A stretch of 64,000 nt of DNA from CAWKGC01 sp963849005 (GCA_963849005.1 CAWKGC010000024.1:62001-126000), one strand, 5' to 3'; shown: positions 28,392 to 35,455, counted from the stretch's first letter. The notes: a model not told the origin generated them from the letters alone. Made by a program: numbers and translations.

Positions 28392-28425
28392 ACGTATGGT
28401 GTCGTAGCCATACGTCTGCTATGCT
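28392..28425 (+). promoter_or_regulatory. Operator/promoter of the BrnT-BrnA cassette
   Basis: ACGTATGG-8 bases-CCATACGT is a perfect inverted repeat (28392-28415). A further CGTATGG half-site overlaps the BrnT start, and a -10-like TATGCT sits at 28420. The layout fits autorepression by the RHH antitoxin or the complex, as is usual for BrnTA. Confidence 0.6.
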
Positions 28426-28431
28426 GTCCGT

Positions 28432-28722
28432 ATGGCTCTGGCGCGCTTCGAGTGGGATCCCGAAAAGGACCTCGATAACCAGCAGAAGCACCGCGTGTCG
28501 TTCGCGGAGGCGCAGTTTGCGTTCGCGGACATGAAGCGTGTCATTGCCGAAGACCTGGAACACAGTGCGAGGGAAAAGCGGTATTACTGCTTTGGCCGGG
28601 TGGACCGGGGTGTTCTGACAGTCCGCTTCACTTACCGTGGCGGCGTCATTCGAATCTTTGGCGCTGGATTCTGGCGCAAGGGAAAGGCGATATATGACCG
28701 CGAAAACGAAGTACACGAATGA
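28432..28722 (+). CDS. brnT: Cassette 3: BrnT-family toxin
   Basis: A RelE-fold ribonuclease toxin of 96 residues. FEWDPEKDLDNQQKHRVSFAEAQFAF is the BrnT signature, followed by RYYCFGRVDRGVLTVRFTYRGGVIRIFGA with the conserved central Arg residues. It overlaps the downstream antitoxin gene by 29 bases, consistent with coupling. Its own operator lies upstream. As a TA cassette it would disfavour loss of this part of the array. Confidence 0.9.
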   Translation: MALARFEWDPEKDLDNQQKHRVSFAEAQFAFADMKRVIAEDLEHSAREKRYYCFGRVDRGVLTVRFTYRGGVIRIFGAGFWRKGKAIYDRENEVHE

Positions 28723-28975
28723 ACCACTAGGGGAGTACCGGGTTGTGTCCGACTTTCTTCCCCCGCCCAATCAACTCGCGTTTCGCGATGAGGGGGTAAA
28801 AGTCACTATTGCACTGAGCAAGCGAAGCGTCGACTTCTTCAAGCTGCATGCGGCAAAGAACCAGACGCAATACCAGCGAATGATTCGCCAATTGCTGGAT
28901 GCCTACGTCGACACATACGCGCAACCTCTAACACGGCGCTCAACCGGGACGCCCCGCAAGCGGGTCGCCCGTTAG
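28694..28975 (+). CDS. brnA: Cassette 3: BrnA-like antitoxin with attC-encoded tail
   Basis: A 93-residue protein with an RHH DNA-binding part, EGVKVTIALSKRSVDFFKLHAAKNQTQYQRMIRQLLDAY. ATG 28694 is preferred over the longer reading, which lies inside brnT. The last residues (about LTRRSTGTPRKRVAR) are encoded by attC3, since the stop falls inside that site; the tail is basic. It should neutralise BrnT and repress the cassette promoter. Confidence 0.82.
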   Translation: MTAKTKYTNEPLGEYRVVSDFLPPPNQLAFRDEGVKVTIALSKRSVDFFKLHAAKNQTQYQRMIRQLLDAYVDTYAQPLTRRSTGTPRKRVAR

Positions 28976-28989
28976 CTCGGTCGTTAGGC
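28926..28989 (+). repeat. attC3
   Basis: A 64-base site from CTCTAAC to GTTAGGC. CTCTAAC is the exact complement of the cassette 3 lead GTTAGAG. The antitoxin stop codon lies inside the site. Confidence 0.92.
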
Positions 28990-29030
28990 GTCTCGCCCGA
29001 CATCAAGGCACTTACACAGGAGCTTGCAAC

Positions 29031-29219
29031 ATGACTTCAGAGTCTGACAAAAAGCCTCAAACAAGAAAGCCTCATGCCGGAACCTGGCTTGCTGTTGGCG
29101 CTGGTGTAGGTCTGGCGTTCGGTGCGGCGTCCGATCAACTTGCACTGAGCCTCGCGCTGGGCGCTGCGTTTGGAGCAGTGATAGATGTCATCTCGCATAT
29201 GAGATACAAGAATCGATAA
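29031..29219 (+). CDS. Cassette 4: small glycine-rich membrane protein
   Basis: A 62-residue protein. After a polar, Lys-rich N-terminus, residues 20-55 form a Gly/Ala-rich hydrophobic stretch (GAGVGLAFGAASDQLALSLALGAAFGAVIDVI), probably two short membrane helices. It matches a common type of integron cassette product of unknown role. ATG 29031 follows AGGAGCTTGCAAC. Confidence 0.7.
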   Translation: MTSESDKKPQTRKPHAGTWLAVGAGVGLAFGAASDQLALSLALGAAFGAVIDVISHMRYKNR

Positions 29220-29259
29220 TAGGCTCCTATTGGCTGCATCTATCGTCATGCCAAGAGAC

Positions 29260-29319
29260 GCCTAACAATTCATTCAAGCCGAAGCCGCTTCGCGGCTCGG
29301 CTTAATTCTGGCGTTATGT
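29260..29319 (+). repeat. attC4
   Basis: A 60-base site from GCCTAAC to GTTATGT. GCCTAAC complements the cassette 4 lead GTTAGGC. Inner arms CAAGCCGAAGCCG and CGGCTCGGCTT pair. Confidence 0.92.
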
Positions 29320-29377
29320 GTCATTCGCCCAGTAGGGCCGCCTGTGGCAGGATAGAAGCCTCACGGAGGTGTCAGCC

Positions 29378-29563
29378 ATGTCTACGGCAAAGGAAGAACT
29401 CACTCGCCTGATTCAGAATCAGCCTGAGGACAGTTCGCGCGATGAAATTGTGCGCGAACTTGCATTCCACGTGATGGTTGAACGCGGTCTTGCCGACTCT
29501 GATGCAATGCGCACTATTTCGAATGAAGAAATGGGGCGACGCATCCAGTCATGGCCGAAGTAG
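29378..29563 (+). CDS. Cassette 5: ParD/RelB-like antitoxin
   Basis: A 61-residue helical acidic protein (EELTRLIQNQPEDSSRDEIVRELAFHVMVERGLADSDAMRTISNEEMGRRIQ), typical of small antitoxins placed before ParE-type toxins. ATG 29378 is chosen because CGGAGG lies 8 bases upstream. It overlaps the toxin gene by 13 bases. Confidence 0.8.
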   Translation: MSTAKEELTRLIQNQPEDSSRDEIVRELAFHVMVERGLADSDAMRTISNEEMGRRIQSWPK

Positions 29564-29844
29564 CCTGGACGGCGGAAGCGCAACGCTGGCTCGAGGATAT
29601 CTTTGACTTCATAGCCACGGACAATCCGGTGGCTGCGGCCGCCACAGTTCAGGGTATCTTTGATCGCGCCCAGGTGCTCAAGAACTACCCCGAGATCGGG
29701 CATCGGTACTTGGCGTCATCAAGGAATGTCCGAATCCTTCTCTATGGCCACTACCGAATCGCGTACCTCGTGAAGGATGGCGGAAATATTGACATCCTCG
29801 GCATCTTCCACGGCTCCCTCGATATCTCCATGTATCAAATCTGA
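29551..29844 (+). CDS. Cassette 5: ParE/RelE-family toxin
   Basis: A 97-residue toxin with VAWTAEAQRWLEDIFDFIATDNPVAAAATVQGIFDRAQVLKNYPEIGHRY and ILLYGHYRIAYLVKDGGNIDILGIFHG, the ParE pattern. ParE proteins poison gyrase and RelE relatives cleave mRNA; the fold is clear, the target is not. It overlaps its antitoxin gene. Confidence 0.9.
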   Translation: MAEVAWTAEAQRWLEDIFDFIATDNPVAAAATVQGIFDRAQVLKNYPEIGHRYLASSRNVRILLYGHYRIAYLVKDGGNIDILGIFHGSLDISMYQI

Positions 29845-29849
29845 ATGAC

Positions 29850-29945
29850 ACATAACAACGCGTTCGAGCGGGCCGTGGGTCAATGTGGGCCGCGTCTGTC
29901 CGCGGCACGGCTATCGTGGCCGGCCGCCCAACTGGGTCGTTAGGC
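29850..29945 (+). repeat. attC5
   Basis: A 96-base site from ACATAAC to GTTAGGC. ACATAAC is the exact complement of the unusual cassette 5 lead GTTATGT, strong proof of cassette unity. Confidence 0.95.
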
Positions 29946-29986
29946 GGCCTACGAATCACCTTGAATATTTTGAGCAACGTAATTCG

Positions 29987-30970
29987 ATGACGGACACGAT
30001 GCAGGCCTATGTGATAAGCGAGCCCGGGGGCCCGGAAAGGCTGGAGCTCAGAACAATTACGCGCCCGTCGCCACGGGACGGATGGGTCCTGATTGGAAAC
30101 CGGGCCTTCGGACTCAACCGTTCAGAATGGTTCACACGGCGCGGGGAATCGCCTTCGGTACAGTTCCCGCGCGTGCTTGGCATCGAGTGTGCAGGTGAAG
30201 TCGTCGCCGCGCCCGGTTCCAACTTGCCGGTTGGGCAGCGCGTCGTAGCGATGATGGGGGGAATGGGGCGGCAGTTTGACGGGTCTTACGCTGAGTACGT
30301 GCTGGTACCGCGGCAGAATGTCTTTCCATTGCAGACACAATTGGAGTGGAAGCGCCTCGCAGCTCTGCCTGAGATGCTTCAGACTGTTCACGGTTCACTC
30401 CACGTAGGACTGGAGATCGAGCGGGCGAACAACATTCTTGTGCGAGGCGCGACCTCGTCCATCGGATTCACGGCCATCTCTCTGGCCCGGTCGGCAGACC
30501 TTGAAGTCACCGCCACCACCCGAAACCCGGCCAAGGCCGACGAGCTCAAAGCCGCTGGCGCCACCCACGTCATCGTCGACGACGGATCGATAGCGGACAG
30601 GGCCCGCGCCATCTACCCGGATGGCTATGACCGAGTCCTGGAGCTCATCGGCGCTACGACCTTGCTCGATTCTCTGCAGGTGGCGCGCAGGGGCGGCATC
30701 GTCTGCATGACGGGTATCCTCGGCGGAAGCTGGGTCCTGCAGGACTTCCACCCCATGGGCGACATACCGACAGGCGTGAAACTGACCTCATATAGCGGCG
30801 AAGCATCTGATATCAAGCTCGCGCAGCTTCAAGGGTATGTGTCGCTCGTGGAGTCCGGCGAGCTCATGCTCAAACTCGGACCGAGCTTCCATTTTGGAGA
30901 TCTTCGTAAAGCCCACTCCATGATGGACGAGAACAGGGCGAACGGGAAAATTGTGATCGAGTTGGACTGA
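29987..30970 (+). CDS. Cassette 6: zinc-binding-type alcohol dehydrogenase/quinone oxidoreductase family
   Basis: An MDR-family NADPH oxidoreductase of 327 residues: MQAYVISEPGGPERLELRTI, GIECAGEVVAAPGSNLPVGQRV, then the nucleotide-binding ILVRGATSSIGFTAISLA (Gly-rich loop). It lacks the catalytic zinc ligands of true alcohol dehydrogenases, so a quinone or enone reductase is more likely. ATG 29987 is chosen; the longer reading from 29885 comes from inside attC5. It is long for a cassette product. Confidence 0.88.
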   Translation: MTDTMQAYVISEPGGPERLELRTITRPSPRDGWVLIGNRAFGLNRSEWFTRRGESPSVQFPRVLGIECAGEVVAAPGSNLPVGQRVVAMMGGMGRQFDGSYAEYVLVPRQNVFPLQTQLEWKRLAALPEMLQTVHGSLHVGLEIERANNILVRGATSSIGFTAISLARSADLEVTATTRNPAKADELKAAGATHVIVDDGSIADRARAIYPDGYDRVLELIGATTLLDSLQVARRGGIVCMTGILGGSWVLQDFHPMGDIPTGVKLTSYSGEASDIKLAQLQGYVSLVESGELMLKLGPSFHFGDLRKAHSMMDENRANGKIVIELD

Positions 30971-31004
30971 CTGCGATGTCGAAGTTGAAAGGTGTTGGCT
31001 GGCC

Positions 31005-31062
31005 GCCTAACCAGTCGTTCCAGTGGACCGCCTTCGGCGGCCGCTGAACTCAAACGTTAGCT
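31005..31062 (+). repeat. attC6
   Basis: A 58-base site from GCCTAAC to GTTAGCT. GCCTAAC complements the cassette 6 lead GTTAGGC. Inner arms CCGCCTTCGGCGG form a strong hairpin. Confidence 0.92.
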
Positions 31063-31088
31063 GACGAGAATGGGCGTCAGCGTATAAT
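31061..31088 (+). promoter_or_regulatory. Cassette 7 promoter
   Basis: A perfect -10 TATAAT is at 31083, 16 bases after a CTGACG -35 (31061) that overlaps the end of the attC6 core. It lies 28 bases upstream of the antitoxin ATG. A cassette-borne promoter is typical of TA cassettes. Confidence 0.6.
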
Positions 31089-31115
31089 TTCTACGGGTAT
31101 GTGTGAGGATGAATC

Positions 31116-31316
31116 ATGGGAAAGATTGAGCGACTGGAGCAGCAAATCCGAGAGCTGTCGGCGCAGGAATTGGCAGAATTGCGCCGCTGGTTCGTTGAGT
31201 ACGATGCCGATGCGTGGGACCGCCAGATTGAGGCGGACGCGAAAGCGGGCAAGCTAGATCACCTGATGGAGGTGGCCTTGGCGGAATACAAGGCCGGCAA
31301 GACGCGCCCGCTTTGA
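31116..31316 (+). CDS. Cassette 7: antitoxin of a RelE-type pair
   Basis: A 66-residue acidic helical protein (MGKIERLEQQIRELSAQELAELRRWFVEYDADAWDRQIEADAKAG). Members of this family precede RelE-like toxins in many bacteria. Its TGA overlaps the TTG start of the toxin (TTGA). Confidence 0.82.
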   Translation: MGKIERLEQQIRELSAQELAELRRWFVEYDADAWDRQIEADAKAGKLDHLMEVALAEYKAGKTRPL

Positions 31317-31566
31317 AGCACACTGCATCCTCGCGGTTCTGGGTGCTGTAGAAGCGCTTCCGCAAGAAGTTCAAGAGACCGCGAACAAGAACCTTCAGCT
31401 ACTCAAAGCTGATCCGAAGCATCCCTCACTGCACTTCAAGCCAATCGGAAAGTTGTGGTCGGTTCGCGTCGGAGCGCGATACCGTGCTCTGGGACGTGAG
31501 GTGCCTGGTGGAATTCATTGGTTCTGGGTGGGGACGCATGCAGAATACGACAAGATCGTCAGCTAA
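31313..31566 (+). CDS. Cassette 7: RelE-like toxin, frameshifted
   Basis: From TTG 31313 the reading is MKHTASSRFWVL and then a stop. Adding one base near 31349 gives YEALPQEVQETANKNLQLLKADPKHPSLHFKPIGKLWSVRVGARYRAL and ends EYDKIVS at 31566, an 84-residue toxin of the usual size. Either a sequence error or a real inactivating deletion is possible; the antitoxin is intact, so loss of the toxin would be tolerated. The stop codon lies in attC7. Confidence 0.8.
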
Positions 31567-31656
31567 CAACGCGTTGGATCGGGCCGTGAACCATCGCGGC
31601 GCGCCGTGTCGTTGCAAATGGGCATCGTGCCTGGCCGCTCAACTCGGTCGTTAGGC
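31561..31656 (+). repeat. attC7
   Basis: A 96-base site from AGCTAAC to GTTAGGC. AGCTAAC complements the cassette 7 lead GTTAGCT. The inner sequence closely follows attC2 although the two cassettes are unrelated. Confidence 0.95.
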
Positions 31657-31664
31657 TTCACAAG

Positions 31665-32036
31665 ATGCCCCAACGCACATCTCGCCGCTCAGCTTTAGCA
31701 CTGATCGTCGCTTTCGCAGCCGGTGCCGCCTTCGCAAAAGAACCAAGAGGCACTTTTGGCTTTGTAGCCAATGTTGACGCAGACGGAATCTTCAACCCGA
31801 CGCTGAAATCTGTATTCGTTCAGAGCGTTCAGCCAGGTATGCCTGCAGCGATTGCTGGCGTCGTTGCAGGCGATAGCATCGTTGAAGTAGAAGGCGTCAA
31901 AGTAGCGGGAGCCAGCGCTTCCACAATGGCCGAACGCATGAAGAAGAAGCCTGGAGAGACTTTGATCCTGCGACTACTTCGAGCAAATGGCGAAACGTAC
32001 TTGGTCACGCTTACTGCTGCGGCAGCCAAGAGCTAG
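31665..32036 (+). CDS. Cassette 8: secreted single-PDZ-domain protein
   Basis: A 123-residue protein with signal peptide (MPQRTSRRSALALIVAFAAGAAFA) and one PDZ domain: FVQSVQPGMPAAIAGVVAGDSIVEVEGVKVAGASASTMAERMKKKPGETLILRLLRANGE. It has no protease domain, so it probably binds C-termini of periplasmic partners. It starts 9 bases after attC7. Confidence 0.85.
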   Translation: MPQRTSRRSALALIVAFAAGAAFAKEPRGTFGFVANVDADGIFNPTLKSVFVQSVQPGMPAAIAGVVAGDSIVEVEGVKVAGASASTMAERMKKKPGETLILRLLRANGETYLVTLTAAAAKS

Positions 32037-32057
32037 CCTGGGCCGAGCGCAAGTGAA

Positions 32058-32135
32058 GCCTAACCACTCGTGGCAGCCGACGTCGCTCTCGTCGCTTCGC
32101 TCCTCGTGCGCCGCGGCTGAACTCCATCGTTAGGC
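32058..32135 (+). repeat. attC8
   Basis: A 78-base site from GCCTAAC to GTTAGGC; the cores are exact complements. The inner part is rich in CTCGTCGCTTCGCTCCTCG. Confidence 0.9.
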
Positions 32136-32186
32136 GTCCAGGAGGCGTCGGCGTAAAATGACCGTTCGCCCAAAGGAGTACCCGCC

Positions 32187-32393
32187 ATGAAGTTCGAACT
32201 TGAATGCGAACTTGAAGAAGACGGCCGCTGGCTTGCGGAGGTTCCGCAATTGCCTGGCGTGCTTGCGTATGGGGCCACCGCGGATGAAGCAATGTCCAAA
32301 GCTGAGGTCCTGGCGCTACGTGTCCTTGCCGACCGACTCGAGCATGGCGAGAGCCGGCCGCACTCCATTTCGTTCAACGTCGCCGCTGCGTGA
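32187..32393 (+). CDS. hicB: Cassette 9: HicB-like antitoxin
   Basis: A 68-residue partial RNase H-like fold: MKFELECELEEDGRWLAEVPQLPGVLAYGATADEAMSKAEVLALRVLADRLEHGE. This is the short HicB form without a DNA-binding tail. ATG 32187 follows AAAGGAGTACCCGCC. A -10-like TAAAAT at 32154 could serve as promoter. It overlaps hicA by 4 bases. Confidence 0.88.
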   Translation: MKFELECELEEDGRWLAEVPQLPGVLAYGATADEAMSKAEVLALRVLADRLEHGESRPHSISFNVAAA

Positions 32394-32602
32394 GCCAGTG
32401 GGCCTCGGCGAAGGCGCGCCGTGTCCAAGCGGCGCTGCTGAGCATCGGGTGGCAAATCAAGCGGCAGTCCGGGTCACATCGCACGCTTAGCCGTGGGGGT
32501 TGGCCCGATTTCGTCTTCGCATTTCATGACGGAGAAGAGATTGGTCCCAAGATGCTTGCTCGGATCGCAAAGCACACCGGTCTCCGGCCTGAAGATCTCT
32601 AG
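32390..32602 (+). CDS. hicA: Cassette 9: HicA-like mRNA interferase toxin
   Basis: A 70-residue dsRBD-like toxin that starts with GTG inside the hicB stop. It has the active-site pattern GSHRTLSRGGWPDFVFAFHDGEEI, followed by MLARIAKHTGL, all typical of HicA. It cleaves mRNA during translation arrest (family knowledge). Confidence 0.88.
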   Translation: MSQWASAKARRVQAALLSIGWQIKRQSGSHRTLSRGGWPDFVFAFHDGEEIGPKMLARIAKHTGLRPEDL

Positions 32603-32611
32603 AGAACGGAC

Positions 32612-32707
32612 GCCTAACCAAGCGTTGGAGCGGACCGTGAGGCATAGTGGGCCGCGCCTGACCGCGGCACGGTCATTGTGGTCGGCCGCTCAATTCGGTC
32701 GTTAGGC
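32612..32707 (+). repeat. attC9
   Basis: A 96-base site from GCCTAAC to GTTAGGC with exact core complement. The inner sequence is of the attC2/5/7 type. Confidence 0.95.
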
Positions 32708-32718
32708 GTCGTTCAAGG

Positions 32719-32748
32719 TTTCGGCACGCATAGCGGATATGCTATACT
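32719..32748 (+). promoter_or_regulatory. Promoter/operator of the HigBA cassette
   Basis: A near-consensus -10 TATACT (32743) overlaps a palindrome ATAGC-GGATAT-GCTAT (32730-32745). It lies just before the toxin GTG at 32755, consistent with repression by the XRE antitoxin. Confidence 0.55.
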
Positions 32749-32754
32749 GCCGTC

Positions 32755-33075
32755 GTGGTCTGGTCCGTCACCTTCTTCAGCGATCGCGTCGAGGCGGAGA
32801 TTGCCTCTCTGGCGTCTGGGCTTGTTGCCCGCTTCATCCGGTATGCCGAACGAATGGAGAGCTTCGGACCAGACCTGGGAATGCCGCATACCCGTGCCAT
32901 GGGTGGCGGATTGTTCGAACTCAGAATCAAGGCTGCCGAGGGTATCGCAAGGGTTTTCTATTGCACGGTTGTCGACCGTCGCATTGTCTTTCTCCACCAA
33001 TTCGTGAAGAAGTCAGAGAAGACCCCCAAGAAGGAACTCGAGATTGCGCGGCGCCGAATGAAGGAGGTCACATGA
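32755..33075 (+). CDS. higB: Cassette 10: HigB/Gp49-like toxin
   Basis: A 106-residue toxin of the phage-derived Gp49/HigB family: VEAEIASLASGLVARFIRYAERMESFGPDL, MPHTRAMGGGLFELRIKAAEGIARVFYCTVVDRRIVFLHQFVKKSEKTPKKELEIARRRMKEV. The GLFELR and FVKKSEKTP blocks are typical. GTG 32755 is the likely start. It overlaps the antitoxin ATG by 4 bases, in toxin-first order as in higBA. Confidence 0.9.
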   Translation: MVWSVTFFSDRVEAEIASLASGLVARFIRYAERMESFGPDLGMPHTRAMGGGLFELRIKAAEGIARVFYCTVVDRRIVFLHQFVKKSEKTPKKELEIARRRMKEVT

Positions 33076-33410
33076 CCAGCACGCTCAAGCAATTCAAGCG
33101 GAGGGCACTGGCCCGTCCGGAAGTAAAGGCGGCCTACGAGGCGGCAGATGGAGAGTTCGCCTTTCTGGACGAAGTCCTGAAGGCCCGGGCCGAATCCGGC
33201 CTGACCCAGGCCGAGGTGGCCGAACGGGCCGGGACAACGCAATCGGCGATCGCGCGGCTCGAATCCGCGGAGCCCAGGCACTCCCCTTCAATTGCAACGC
33301 TTCAACGGTATGCGAAGGCACTCGGATATACGGTCGAGGTGCGGCTGGTGAAGGAACGACGTCTAACAACGCGTTCAAGCGGACGCGTCATAAAGCGCCG
33401 CGCCGCTTAA
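33072..33410 (+). CDS. higA: Cassette 10: XRE-family antitoxin with attC-encoded tail
   Basis: A 112-residue protein with a helix-turn-helix: LKARAESGLTQAEVAERAGTTQSAIARLESAEPRHSPSIATLQRYAKALGYTVEVRLV. The last 16 residues (LTTRSSGRVIKRRAA region) come from attC10, because the reading runs into the site before it stops at 33410. ATG 33072 has AAGGAGG 5 bases upstream. Confidence 0.88.
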   Translation: MTSTLKQFKRRALARPEVKAAYEAADGEFAFLDEVLKARAESGLTQAEVAERAGTTQSAIARLESAEPRHSPSIATLQRYAKALGYTVEVRLVKERRLTTRSSGRVIKRRAA

Positions 33411-33424
33411 CTTGGCCGTTAGAT
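33361..33424 (+). repeat. attC10
   Basis: A 64-base site from GTCTAAC to GTTAGAT. GTCTAAC differs by one base from the complement of the cassette 10 lead GTTAGGC. It codes for the antitoxin tail. Confidence 0.9.
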
Positions 33425-33496
33425 TGCAGCAAACTCAGCCCGCGTTGCTGCAGGCCCGAAAGGTACGTAGCGGGCATTGACGCAAAGGAACATGCC

Positions 33497-33979
33497 ATGC
33501 GTAGAACTTCGCTCTTCATTCTTGCCATTCTGTTTGCCACTTCTGCCGCGCTTGCCGACAACACCAAACTAATTCTTGGCGTCTGGAAACTTACGAAGCA
33601 CGACACGGAGTTCCAGGATGGAAGCCCGAGCCGGAAACTCTTCGGTCAGAGTCCACCCGGGTACCTCATCTTTACGGCGGAGGGCCGAATGATGGCAGTG
33701 CTCGAAGCCGAGGGGCGAATGCCTGCTAAAACTGATGAGGATCGGGCCAATCTGCTTCGCTCCGTGGCCGCGTACTCAGGGATGTACCGCTTGGAGCAAG
33801 ACAAGTGGATCACCAAGGTCGACGTGGCGTGGACTCCACTGATTCACGGCACGGAGCAGCTTCGTTACTACAAACTCAACGGTGACCAACTGGAGGTGAT
33901 TACGCCCTGGTCCCCAGACGCTAGATTGCCGGGATTGCCAGTCACGCGCACGATCCTCCTTTGGCAACGGGTGAAGTAG
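33497..33979 (+). CDS. Cassette 11: secreted lipocalin-like protein, paralogue of cassette 1
   Basis: A 160-residue protein with signal peptide MRRTSLFILAILFATSAALA. It has the same length and layout as cassette 1: ILGVWKLTKHDTEFQDGSPSRK, GYLIFTAEGRMMAVLEAEGR, YRLEQDKWITKVDVAW. The two proteins share most positions in these blocks but differ elsewhere, and their attC sites and leading cores differ, so they entered as separate cassettes. Confidence 0.85.
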   Translation: MRRTSLFILAILFATSAALADNTKLILGVWKLTKHDTEFQDGSPSRKLFGQSPPGYLIFTAEGRMMAVLEAEGRMPAKTDEDRANLLRSVAAYSGMYRLEQDKWITKVDVAWTPLIHGTEQLRYYKLNGDQLEVITPWSPDARLPGLPVTRTILLWQRVK

Positions 33980-34054
33980 GCAACAACGCGTGCCTGCTCG
34001 CATAGACCAATCTCTCATTGTTGAGCAAGTCCGCCTGTCATCCGCCGTCCTGCA

Positions 34055-34114
34055 ATCTAACCCTTTGTTGCAGCGGACTCGCCTTCGGCGAGCCGCTGAA
34101 CAAAAACGTTAGCC
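34055..34114 (+). repeat. attC11
   Basis: A 60-base site from ATCTAAC to GTTAGCC. ATCTAAC is the exact complement of the cassette 11 lead GTTAGAT. Inner arms GACTCGCCTTCGGCGAGCC form a hairpin. Confidence 0.93.
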
Positions 34115-34166
34115 GTCACTAGAGTCGCTCACTCGCGTAACCTAGCTCACAGAATCAAGAGACTTC

Positions 34167-34757
34167 ATGAAAACGCTCATCACAGAATTCATTAGCCTCG
34201 ACGGTGTCGTACAAGCTCCAGGGGGAGCAAACGAAGACACTGACGGTGGCTTCAGTCACGGCGGGTGGTCGATGAAGTATTTTGACCCAGTGGTCATGGG
34301 TGGCATGTATGCCGAGCTTGCTGCGAAGAGTGAAGCGCTATTGCAGGGACGCCGTACCTATCAGGTCTCGGCCGCTGCATGGCCCAGCCGGTCAGGGGAC
34401 CCGTTCACCGACTGGATCAATCGAGTCCAAAAATACGTGGTGTCCGATACGCTCACCGAGAAAGACACGATATGGAACCCCACCACTATCATTCGTGGCG
34501 CCGACTTCTTTAAGACGGTGAATGAACTGCGCGCGCGGCCGGGAGGCTACATTTACGTCTATGGCAGTGCAGCGATGGTCAGATCTCTGCTCGCCGCCGA
34601 CCTGGTCGATGAACTGCTGCTCACGATCGAACCGATCATTCTTGGAGGAGGAAAAACGATCTTCGCCGAGAACGGAAGGGCGATGCCTTTCGTGCTGGAG
34701 TCGACAGCCAAAGCCAGCACGGGCGCGCAGGTTTGCCGGTATGTTCGTGGTCGGTAG
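34167..34757 (+). CDS. Cassette 12: dihydrofolate-reductase-family (RibD C-terminal type) protein
   Basis: A 196-residue protein: KTLITEFISLDGVVQAPGGANED, EALLQGRRTYQVSAAAW, YVVSDTL, YIYVYGSAAMVRSLLAADLVDELLLTIEPIILGGGKTIF. This is the RibD_C/DHFR-like fold that binds NADPH. It is not similar to the DfrA or DfrB trimethoprim-resistance enzymes I know, so drug resistance is not implied. Two more members lie at 34895 and 39511. Confidence 0.9.
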   Translation: MKTLITEFISLDGVVQAPGGANEDTDGGFSHGGWSMKYFDPVVMGGMYAELAAKSEALLQGRRTYQVSAAAWPSRSGDPFTDWINRVQKYVVSDTLTEKDTIWNPTTIIRGADFFKTVNELRARPGGYIYVYGSAAMVRSLLAADLVDELLLTIEPIILGGGKTIFAENGRAMPFVLESTAKASTGAQVCRYVRGR

Positions 34758-34771
34758 CTCGGACTTGCGTC

Positions 34772-34832
34772 GGCTAACAACCGGTTGCAGCGGACGGCAC
34801 TGACGTGGCGCCGCTGAACCGGAGAGTTAGCC
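34772..34832 (+). repeat. attC12
   Basis: A 61-base site from GGCTAAC to GTTAGCC with exact core complement. Inner arms are TTGCAGCGGACGGC and GCGCCGCTGAA. Confidence 0.93.
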
Positions 34833-34894
34833 GCTACCAGGCGCTCGCCGACAGGTGACAGTCCTGCGGTCCGCCCAACTCGGAGTAAACTCGC

Positions 34895-35455
34895 ATGGGA
34901 CTTCTAACCTTCGGTCTTAACGTGACCCTGGACGGCTGCGTCGATCACCAGGAAGGAATCGCCGACGACGAGACACACGCCTTCTTCACCCGCATCATGG
35001 ACGAGGGCGGGGCGATGCTGTGGGGCCGCGTCACCTATGAGATGATGGAGAGCTTCTGGCCGGCTATCGCCCGCGGCGACGTGGAGGCGCCGCCGGCGAT
35101 ACGCGAGTGGGCGGTCAAGCTGGAGGCCAAGCCGAAGTACGTGGCGTCATCGACGCGGAAGCACTTCCCGTGGACCAACAGCCACCTCATTGCTGGCGAC
35201 GTGCGCGCGGGCGTGCAGAAGCTCAAAGACGCGACCCCGGCCGGCGTGCTCCTCGGTAGCGGCAAGCTCGCGACCGAGCTGGACCGGCTGGATCTGATCG
35301 ACGAGTACAAGTTCCTCGTCCACCCCAGAATCGCCGGTCACGGCCCGACCCTGTACCAGAGCGGGCTGCCCAGCACGCGACGGCTTGAACTGGTCTCGGC
35401 GACGCCGCTCCGCAACGGCGTGATCGCTATGCACTACAGGCGTGCGCGCGGCTAA
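34895..35455 (+). CDS. Cassette 13: dihydrofolate-reductase-family (RibD C-terminal type) protein
   Basis: A 186-residue protein: GLLTFGLNVTLDGCVDHQEGIADDE, GAMLWGRVTYEMMESFWP, KYVASSTRKHFPWTNSHLI, GVLLGSGKLATELDRLDLIDEYKFLVHPRIAGHGPTLYQ. It has the same fold as cassette 12 but is clearly divergent. Its last codons overlap attC13. It probably uses NADPH; the substrate is unknown. Confidence 0.9.
   Translation: MGLLTFGLNVTLDGCVDHQEGIADDETHAFFTRIMDEGGAMLWGRVTYEMMESFWPAIARGDVEAPPAIREWAVKLEAKPKYVASSTRKHFPWTNSHLIAGDVRAGVQKLKDATPAGVLLGSGKLATELDRLDLIDEYKFLVHPRIAGHGPTLYQSGLPSTRRLELVSATPLRNGVIAMHYRRARG

Noticed and set aside
29885..29986. N-terminal extension of the cassette 6 oxidoreductase
   Set aside because: It is translated attC5 sequence; the family-like start is ATG 29987.
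34167..34757. Trimethoprim-resistance dfr cassette
   Set aside because: Sequence blocks fit the RibD C-terminal family and not DfrA or DfrB; no resistance role can be claimed.
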